In this document: positions 14,441-19,876 of the stretch, one piece after another | Layout: every line of letters starts with the position of its first letter | How positions within the stretch are numbered: the first letter of the stretch is position 1 | Assembly (NCBI GenBank): GCA_023416745.1 | Contig: JAEZHF010000092.1 | Span: 1-19,876 of the forward strand | Origin: Bacillota bacterium | GTDB lineage: Bacteria; Bacillota; Clostridia; Christensenellales; SZUA-584 | Length of the DNA stretch: 19,876 nucleotides | Reading direction: 5' to 3' | Position numbers and translations under genes: made by a program | The notes under the pieces: model-generated | The model's database searches: none | What the model was told of the DNA's origin: nothing | The model's input: the letters and a program-made list of their open reading frames with translations, nothing else

Positions 14441-14461
14441 TTGAAATTCGGCGAATTTTAA
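14441..14461. terminator. Possible bidirectional terminator between convergent genes
   Basis: TTGAAATTC-GGC-GAATTTTAA forms a nine-pair AT-rich stem (one G-U) between the kinase stop and the histidine kinase stop, overlapping the latter. The T and A runs on both sides suit weak termination in both directions. It would be low in energy. Confidence 0.35.
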
Positions 14462-16164
14462 ATGATATAAGGAACAGTTATTGTCACGACTGTTCCTTTG
14501 TTATTGACACCGGCTGTGAGCTTCAGACCGTATTGCGAGCCGAAATAGAGCTGAATACGCTCCTGAATGTTATTCAAGCCAATTCCATTGAAGCTGTTGC
14601 TCTTTTTATACACAACGTTTTCTCCAATATTATCGATGCCCGGACCGGAACCGTTATCAATGACTTCAATGATCAGTTTTTGATTGATTCGACAGGCATT
14701 AATGATGATAGCACCCTGTTTGGACAGGTTTTCAAAGCCATGAAAGATTGCATTTTCCACGATTGGCTGTAGAATAAATCTTAGGACTTTACAGGACATC
14801 AGTATACCCGGGACGTTGTATGTTATTGTAAACAGATCCCCATACCTGTACTTTTGTATGACGATATAGTTGTTCACGCCTTCGATTTCCTCTGAAAGCG
14901 TGGTCAGCTTATCGGTGTCCAAAAGGTTGTAACGCAGGAGATGGATTAAGGACGTCACCATCTCCGATATGTTGGACACATTCTGTATTGTTGCCAGCCA
15001 CTTTACCGAATCCAAAGTATTATATAAAAAATGCGGGTTTATTTGGTTTTGAAGAATCTGAAACTTCATTTCGGATTTCTTCTTTTGTTCTTCAAATTCC
15101 TTTTCCATGTAATCCTTGAGTTTGACGACCATATTGTCAAAGGACTGGCTCAGCTGGCCATATTCATCATGGCTGTTCAGTTTAACGTTGATATCAAGAT
15201 TGCCGCTTTCAACGTGCTTGATTTTACTGCGAAGCTCCTTTAAGGGGTTGGTTAACCGGGTCGACAAGAAGAAGGATATGCCTAGTGCGAGAACAATGAA
15301 AACAATGGATATGGAAAAAGACAATGATTTTAGCGCTTCGGTGTCTTTATACACGTTCTCTTTGGTGATGATTCTGATGATATGCCAATTTGCATTTTCA
15401 ATCAGGCTGGAAACGATAATGCTTTCGATGCCGAAAACATCATTCTCAATCTGAATGTTATCGCGTTGAAGTATTTCCGGATTGTTTTCAATGACGGCCT
15501 CAAGGTTTACATAGTTGGGGAAATTGAACAAAATGCTGCCGTGCTCATCCACGACAAGCACTTTTTCATCGCTTTTTATTGTCGTGGTGGTAAAAGCTTC
15601 TCTCAAATTGTTGTAATCAATATCGATAATTAACGTTCCTATTTCTTTTCCGTATCGGCGTATGATATTGTAATATGAGATGACGTCAATGCTTCGGCTT
15701 CGGTTGTTTCCTCTGTATAAGCCAGAGTAATGCCCCTCGTTTGACGTCAGGTTGTCAAGCTTGACCAAAATTTCATCTTCGGGTTTGAAAGGTATGCTGG
15801 AAAACACTTTTCCATTAATTCCAACAATATAAATACCGCTGATTTGAGGCTGTATGCTGGCTGCATTTCGTAATATTGTCGTGATACTATATTCCTCATC
15901 AGGGTTTGTTTTACCGGTAATGCCATTGATGATATCTTTATTGCCGCAAAGCGATGCAGAGGTATTTTGAATGAGCCCGAGTATATATTCGATGCTTTTT
16001 TTTGTTTCATTGGATGTGGAGATGGCTGTATCAGACGCGTATTCCGTTAACTTCGAGAACAAAAATTGATTATTTATGAAACTCATGACGCTCATCGATA
16101 GCAGTACCAAAACGCAAATTGATAAAAAAACTTTGAACTTCAGTGAATGAAACAGATTGGCCAT
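14458..16164 (-). CDS. YesM-type sensor histidine kinase
   Basis: A 568-residue membrane sensor of the LytS/YesM (His_kinase plus HATPase_c) class. A transmembrane helix near residues 9-31, an extracellular sensing region of about 250 residues (cache-like by length and layout) and a second helix near 281-301 are visible. A HAMP linker (about 302-354) leads to the phospho-acceptor segment QNQINPHFLYNTLDSVKW with His378. The ATPase domain shows QPIVENAIFHGF (N box, Asn471), DNGSGPG (503-509) and NGIGLNNIQERI. Its ATG directly abuts the response-regulator stop codon with no spacer, so the two are co-translated. Partner is the AraC-type regulator upstream. Likely signal is an external carbohydrate, perhaps through the divergent binding protein. 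Confidence 0.95.
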   Translation of the reverse strand: MANLFHSLKFKVFLSICVLVLLSMSVMSFINNQFLFSKLTEYASDTAISTSNETKKSIEYILGLIQNTSASLCGNKDIINGITGKTNPDEEYSITTILRNAASIQPQISGIYIVGINGKVFSSIPFKPEDEILVKLDNLTSNEGHYSGLYRGNNRSRSIDVISYYNIIRRYGKEIGTLIIDIDYNNLREAFTTTTIKSDEKVLVVDEHGSILFNFPNYVNLEAVIENNPEILQRDNIQIENDVFGIESIIVSSLIENANWHIIRIITKENVYKDTEALKSLSFSISIVFIVLALGISFFLSTRLTNPLKELRSKIKHVESGNLDINVKLNSHDEYGQLSQSFDNMVVKLKDYMEKEFEEQKKKSEMKFQILQNQINPHFLYNTLDSVKWLATIQNVSNISEMVTSLIHLLRYNLLDTDKLTTLSEEIEGVNNYIVIQKYRYGDLFTITYNVPGILMSCKVLRFILQPIVENAIFHGFENLSKQGAIIINACRINQKLIIEVIDNGSGPGIDNIGENVVYKKSNSFNGIGLNNIQERIQLYFGSQYGLKLTAGVNNKGTVVTITVPYII

Positions 16165-17682
16165 TTATTGATTAACTCCACCCTGAAAATTTCTCTCGCG
16201 AAATACTTTGCAGCTGACGCCTGTCGTCTCCTTGAACACTTTGCTGAAATAGTAAGGGTTATTGAACCCCACTTGGTCGGCAATTTCGTATACCATGCAA
16301 TCAGATTCTATCAACAGCTGTTTCGCTTTTTCTATTCTGTAGTTAATCAGAAATATACTGAAATTAACACTTGTTTCAAGCTTGAATAGCGTTGATAAAT
16401 AGCTTTTGCTTTTACGCGTATATTTTGCCAGGTCTGACAGGCTGATATTCTTTGAATAGTTCTCTTCTATAAACTTAATGCATTTGGAAACAATAAAAGA
16501 ATAAGTCGGAGTCTTGGGCTTTAAAAGTTGGCTAAATAAACTGATAATATAAGTCTTCAAAGATTCAAAACCCTGGAAATCATCAAACTCATATTCTTCA
16601 GTTTTACCAAGGTTTTGTTCTGTGGCTATATCGGCTGCATAATCCATCAGTTCATAATACAACCGTTTGGTGTTCGCAAGATTTTTTTCGTTTTCCATCT
16701 GTATAAGAATTTTTTCGATATTGCTGCTGATAGACTCGTTATCGCCTTCACTGATGCTATGTTTCAAAGACGCGGTACTGATGCTGAAGTAGGATATGTC
16801 AGGCTGGATCTCTGGGATTTGACTGCACATCTTGATGCCGGCTGGTTCGAAAAATGCCAGATCAAGGCTTTGGCCGGCTTCCTCAATGGCTTGGTTAATC
16901 TGATGAACAGATGAAAAAACGGAACTGATTCCCGCTGACGTGCCAATATTCAGGTATTGGCGCAGATTGGTCCGTATTAATTTCGTAAAATCAAGCAGTT
17001 TATCGACTTTCATGTCATGACTTGCAAATACAAACAAAACTTCTTTATTGGCACTGAAAAATAATTTGTATATCAGCCTGCCGGACGGTATGTTAGAAGA
17101 GATGTTCTGAAATGCCCTGACCATATCTATATTACTCTGGCTGTTCTCATTCTGCGCTTTGTAGTAAAGTTTTAGTATTAAAGCAACATATGATTTATCG
17201 ACTATAATATCTGCGCATTTTTTCTGTATACTCAAATAATTATTTTCTGAAAAGAAATCCTGATAAATGATCTGTGTCTCATCAATGGGCGGCTGATTGT
17301 TTTCGAGGGCGCCATTACAAACATGCCTGTTGATGATTTTCATAAGGTTATCCGGCGACAGATCGGATTTTAATATATAATCGTTGGCGCCGAGTTTTAG
17401 CGCTTCCTGCGCATAATTGAAATCATCATAATGAGAAATGATGATAGCGACAAGCGACGGCTTAACCTTTTTTAAAGCCTCGATCAATTCAAGGCCGCCC
17501 ATAACCGGCATTCTGATATCAGTTAATAATACATCGGGATCGTACTTCTCAAAGAGCGGAATAGCTTCTCTGCCGTTTCGGGCGGATCCAACGACATGAA
17601 AGCCATATTCGTGCCAGGGAATTGTTGACTCTAAACCCACGCGGACCAGGAATTCATCGTCAACAATTAATATTTTCAGCAT
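16165..17682 (-). CDS. YesN-type response regulator with AraC DNA-binding domain
   Basis: A 505-residue transcription regulator. Receiver domain (1-120): ILIVDDEFLVRVG with acidic Asp8, Asp9 and Glu10, phospho-acceptor Asp55 in LLTDIRMPVMGG, Ser83 and Lys105 in DYILKSD. A long middle region of about 270 residues matches the usual YesN spacing. The C-terminal AraC-type double helix-turn-helix (about 400-500) has NYSKNISLSDLAKYTRKSKSYLS and YEIADQVGFNNPYYFSKVFK. Its promoter is the near-consensus pair at 17770-17798, and AGGAG lies 10 bases before the ATG. It is expected to activate carbohydrate genes, with the divergent binding-protein gene and the polyol operon as plausible targets. Confidence 0.95.
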   Translation of the reverse strand: MLKILIVDDEFLVRVGLESTIPWHEYGFHVVGSARNGREAIPLFEKYDPDVLLTDIRMPVMGGLELIEALKKVKPSLVAIIISHYDDFNYAQEALKLGANDYILKSDLSPDNLMKIINRHVCNGALENNQPPIDETQIIYQDFFSENNYLSIQKKCADIIVDKSYVALILKLYYKAQNENSQSNIDMVRAFQNISSNIPSGRLIYKLFFSANKEVLFVFASHDMKVDKLLDFTKLIRTNLRQYLNIGTSAGISSVFSSVHQINQAIEEAGQSLDLAFFEPAGIKMCSQIPEIQPDISYFSISTASLKHSISEGDNESISSNIEKILIQMENEKNLANTKRLYYELMDYAADIATEQNLGKTEEYEFDDFQGFESLKTYIISLFSQLLKPKTPTYSFIVSKCIKFIEENYSKNISLSDLAKYTRKSKSYLSTLFKLETSVNFSIFLINYRIEKAKQLLIESDCMVYEIADQVGFNNPYYFSKVFKETTGVSCKVFRERNFQGGVNQ

Positions 17683-17769
17683 TATATGGATGCTCCTGAT
17701 TTTTTAATTCGGTGTAAAGCTGATATTGATTATTATCGAATATACGTCGTTTATGCTATTATCTACTAT

Positions 17770-17798
17770 ATTATAAGCATTTTTATTAAGAATCGCAA
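17770..17798 (-). promoter_or_regulatory. Sigma-A promoter of the two-component operon
   Basis: Read on the minus strand: TTGCGA (17798-17793), exactly 17 bases, then a perfect TATAAT (17775-17770). The regulator ATG is about 80 bases downstream. This is the best promoter match in the window and suggests basal expression of the sensor system. The rest of the 248-base divergent gap is AT-rich and holds possible boxes for the rightward gene, none convincing. Confidence 0.7.
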
Positions 17799-17930
17799 CA
17801 AACAATAAGATATTATAAAAAGATTATTTGAAAGAATAAAGACAGCCATTTAAAAACCGTTCAGAATTCGATATGATATAGAAAAGACAGGATCAGAGTT
17901 GTTTTGGCATTGCCTGTTTTGGAGGAAAAA

Positions 17931-19328
17931 GTGAAGCAATTTGATATAAGAAGAATCGGCATTATCATTCTGGATACAATTTTGGTGGCAGCCGCTTTAA
18001 TGGGGTGCATAAAAAACAACCAGCCACCCAACATAGATTGGCAGGCATACAAGGGGGAGACGCTTCGCATTGCTTTGAGTCAGCATCCTTATGCGGAAGC
18101 CATCATCAGCAGGCTGCATGAATTTGAAGAATACACAGGCATCAAAGTTGAATACTCAATAACGTCTGAAACGGATTATTTCGAAAAGCTGACGACCAAT
18201 CTTGACAGCAGAATGGAATCCCCGGACGTTTTTATGATTGGTCCTACTAAGCTGTGGGAATATGTGCCGTTTGATTACGTATATCCATTGGATGACCTGA
18301 TAAGCAACTCCTCCGTTACTGCCTCGGATTATGACATTGATGATTTTATTCCCAACGTATTAAACACATTCAGATGGGACAAGAAATTCGGGCACAAGAT
18401 GGGAGACGGGCCTTTGTGGGCGGTTCCTCTAGGGTGCGAGATATACGACTTGATGTACAACAAAGATATTTTTAATAAGTACAAGCTGGATCCGCCGGAG
18501 ACGACGGACGAGCTGCTTGAACTTTGCAAAAAGCTCAATGGTTTTGAGGGAGAAGATACATATGCACTCGCTGTCCGCGGTACCCAGGAATGGGCGACGA
18601 TAATGACATCCTATATCTCCTTATATACGATGTGGGGCGCTACGGATTTTGAGATCGAAAACGGCAAGCTGGTTTCCAGGGTGAATTCAAAAGAGGCCGT
18701 GGAAATGACGGATTTTTGGGTGAAGTGCATCCAAGCAGGAGGAGCGAAGGACTGGCAAACGCATACCTGGTATAAAGCGGCCGCAGACTTAGGGGGGCGT
18801 AAGGCTTGTATGCTGTATTGTGCCGATAATATGGGTTGGTATCAGAATATTCTTGGCGGTTCCAAGGAGCATGGGAATATTGCCTGGACCACTTCACCCC
18901 TGCCGCCGGGAAAGACACAAATTTACTCGCATTTCTGGTCGTGGGCACTGTCGATCAACAATAAATCCAGCCAGAAGGAGGCGGCGTGGCTTTTCATTCA
19001 GTATTTCACCAGCAAGGATTATCTGCTTTGGGCAGGTGTGAACGCAAAGCAGGTCGACCCGGTAAGGCAATCTGTGATGAACAGCCCGCAGTATAAGAAA
19101 GTGTTGTCTCAGGCGACAGGCTATGAGGAGGCCTTTAATAAAACCATAGAAAATGCGTCTATACTGTTTACACCGCAGCCTCATTTTACCGAAGTGTCGA
19201 CGGAGTGGGCAGGTACGCTGAGGGATCTTGTTGCAGGCAAGTATAATTCGACTCAGGCAGGTATGAATGCATTAAAAAAGAAGCTGGACGTCATTGTGTC
19301 TGAAGTGGAAGTGCAGGAGGAGTATTGA
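17931..19328 (+). CDS. Extracellular solute-binding lipoprotein, family 1 (carbohydrate type), without adjacent permeases
   Basis: A 465-residue binding protein of the maltose/multiple-sugar class. The N terminus has a basic start (KQFDIRR), a hydrophobic core and a lipobox ALMGC with Cys26 as the expected anchor. The mature part shows ETLRIALSQHPYAEAI, LHEFEEYTGIKVEYS, family-type AVPLGCEIYDLMYNKDIF, and HFWSWALSINNKSSQKEAAW with FIQYFTSKDY. GTG at 17931 is chosen because GGAGG at 17921-17925 precedes it by 5 bases and the signal peptide follows directly; an upstream in-frame TTG at 17904 would overlap that site. It diverges from the YesN/YesM genes. Normally two permease genes follow such a protein; here the downstream stretch is decayed and ends in an insertion sequence. 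It may feed a remote transporter or deliver ligand to the sensor kinase. Confidence 0.92.
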   Translation: MKQFDIRRIGIIILDTILVAAALMGCIKNNQPPNIDWQAYKGETLRIALSQHPYAEAIISRLHEFEEYTGIKVEYSITSETDYFEKLTTNLDSRMESPDVFMIGPTKLWEYVPFDYVYPLDDLISNSSVTASDYDIDDFIPNVLNTFRWDKKFGHKMGDGPLWAVPLGCEIYDLMYNKDIFNKYKLDPPETTDELLELCKKLNGFEGEDTYALAVRGTQEWATIMTSYISLYTMWGATDFEIENGKLVSRVNSKEAVEMTDFWVKCIQAGGAKDWQTHTWYKAAADLGGRKACMLYCADNMGWYQNILGGSKEHGNIAWTTSPLPPGKTQIYSHFWSWALSINNKSSQKEAAWLFIQYFTSKDYLLWAGVNAKQVDPVRQSVMNSPQYKKVLSQATGYEEAFNKTIENASILFTPQPHFTEVSTEWAGTLRDLVAGKYNSTQAGMNALKKKLDVIVSEVEVQEEY

Positions 19329-19360
19329 TTACGCTAAATATCTCAAACATCATTTAATTA

Positions 19361-19581
19361 ATGATACGAGCGGGCTACAGGCAGAAGATAGGCATCCACT
19401 ACAATTTTGCCGGGGAGCTGAACGGTTGCGATATCCTTGAGTATTTCGACCATATCACGAAATACCAGAAAGTAAAAGACCAGACTGCGATATAGTCTGG
19501 TCACACAACACCGATTATGTGCTGAGTTATTATGGCGGAGAGAGATGCTGTACATACAAGTACACGAAATCCATGCAGTAA
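19361..19581 (+). pseudogene. Possible frameshifted gene remnant, family not recognised
   Basis: Two protein-like stretches lie in different forward frames. One (19361-19495) reads KIGIHYNFAGELNGCDILE and ends DQTAI-stop; the second, entered near 19475, reads CDIVWSHNTDYVLSYYGGE and stops at 19579-19581. A single one-base shift near 19475 would join them into about 70 residues. There is no ribosome site and no start of standing. The opposite strand also has a 65-codon frame (19358-19555), so the coding strand is not certain. No function is proposed. Confidence 0.3.
19478..19502 (-). terminator. Hairpin with T-rich tail on the minus strand
   Basis: GACCAGACT (19478-19486) and AGTCTGGTC (19494-19502) are a perfect nine-base inverted repeat with a seven-base loop. 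On the minus strand it is followed by TTTTACTTTC, a terminator-like tail. No clear minus-strand gene feeds it from the right, so it may be a relic. Confidence 0.35.
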
Positions 19582-19756
19582 TCCAAATGTAGCTTAGCTA
19601 TTAATATCACAGAGTATAGGTATAAGCAAAGTATAAAAACAAGCCGTTTGTGAGCTTGGGACTATATTACTCTGGACCTGATCTGTTAATATTGGAAACT
19701 GGAAGACGGGTTATTAATTTATCATGTTACATCATCAAGCAACCAAAGGATTTCTA

Positions 19757-19876
19757 GGGCAACACCGCACAGAAGCCAAGAGTGTGGAAATGTGGTAAAA
19801 TAGGGGCATGGATAAACAAATGACACTGTCCGCGATCAGCGACGAGCTGGCGCAGGTCAGAACTAAGAAAAAAGAA
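19757..19876 (+). mobile_element. Left end of an IS5-like insertion sequence (right end outside window)
   Basis: The element appears to start at about 19757-19758 with GGGCAACACCGCACAG, directly after CTAG (19754-19757), a target type used by IS5-group elements. A transposase gene begins about 50 bases inside. The partner inverted repeat and the second target copy would lie to the right of the window, so the boundary is tentative. Confidence 0.6.
19808..19876 (+). CDS. IS5-like transposase, first 23 codons (3' end outside window)
   Basis: The frame starts MDKQMTLSAISDELAQVRTK and runs open to the last base of the window. This opening matches the N terminus common to a clostridial group of IS5-family DDE transposases, whose next residues usually lead into a phenylalanine- and isoleucine-rich segment. 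TAAAAT at about 19796-19801 could be the -10 box, with almost no leader. No catalytic residue is inside the window, so whether the element is intact is unknown. Assignment is from the short N-terminal resemblance plus the adjoining terminal repeat-like sequence. Confidence 0.65.
   Translation, partial: MDKQMTLSAISDELAQVRTKKKE

Larger units (their letters stand above)
19329..19757. other. Decayed or non-coding stretch before the insertion sequence
   Basis: About 430 bases with no intact gene. It holds a coding-like remnant (19361-19581) and a hairpin (19478-19502); the remainder from 19582 is AT-rich with many stops in all frames. No tRNA-like fold or permease fragment was recognised. It may be the scar of genes lost downstream of the orphan binding protein. 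Confidence 0.5.

Noticed and set aside
19358..19555. 65-codon minus-strand frame ending VVDAYLLPVARSYH
   Set aside because: Some resemblance to a regulator tail was considered, but no family could be supported and a hairpin lies within it; kept only as an alternative reading of the remnant.

Overview
The window reads as an accessory stretch of the chromosome of an anaerobic Firmicute, most likely a Clostridia-class gut-type bacterium. This is inferred from three things: an oxygen-sensitive HgdB/double-cubane-type iron-sulfur enzyme with its ATP-driven activase, YesM/YesN-type sensor and AraC-type regulator genes, and lipobox-bearing binding proteins with strong GGAGG ribosome sites. No rRNA, tRNA or CRISPR array was seen.

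Region 1 (1-770) is the 3' part of trpB. It is not followed by trpA but, 46 bases later, by region 2 (817-7299), a tightly packed selenium-metabolism locus. Its order is selD, a LysR regulator, an acyl-CoA-dehydratase-type activase, yedF, a cysteine desulfurase-family gene, a small DUF3343 Se/S-carrier-like gene, a double-cubane-cluster (HgdB-like) reductase and a second DUF3343-like gene. Most junctions overlap or are close (ATGA or GTGA overlaps), apart from two gaps (2751-2878 and 3656-3738), each carrying a TTCC...GGAA dyad that may be a regulator site. The simplest joint reading is that sulfur or selenium is mobilised by the desulfurase, passed along YedF and DUF3343 carriers, possibly reduced by the ATP-driven iron-sulfur enzyme, and used by SelD to make selenophosphate. 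The reductase step is inference. The locus is visibly more GC-rich than its flanks and ends at a long hairpin (7338-7384).

Region 3 (7300-7802) is an AT-rich leader. It precedes region 4 (7803-14434), a sugar or polyol uptake and catabolism cassette: a lipoprotein binding protein, a RbsA-type double ATPase, a RbsC-type permease, a zinc alcohol dehydrogenase resembling erythritol/L-threitol dehydrogenases, and a FGGY kinase. Strong intercistronic hairpins follow the binding-protein gene and the dehydrogenase gene.

Region 5 (14458-19328) is a two-component system on the minus strand (YesM-type histidine kinase and YesN/AraC-type response regulator). It runs from a near-consensus promoter (17770-17798) divergent from a family-1 extracellular binding-protein gene that has no permease genes beside it. 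Together these look like a sensor module for the neighbouring polyol cassette or for another carbohydrate. Region 6 (19329-19876) is a non-coding or decayed stretch with a frameshifted coding-like remnant, and then the left end and transposase start of an IS5-like insertion sequence.
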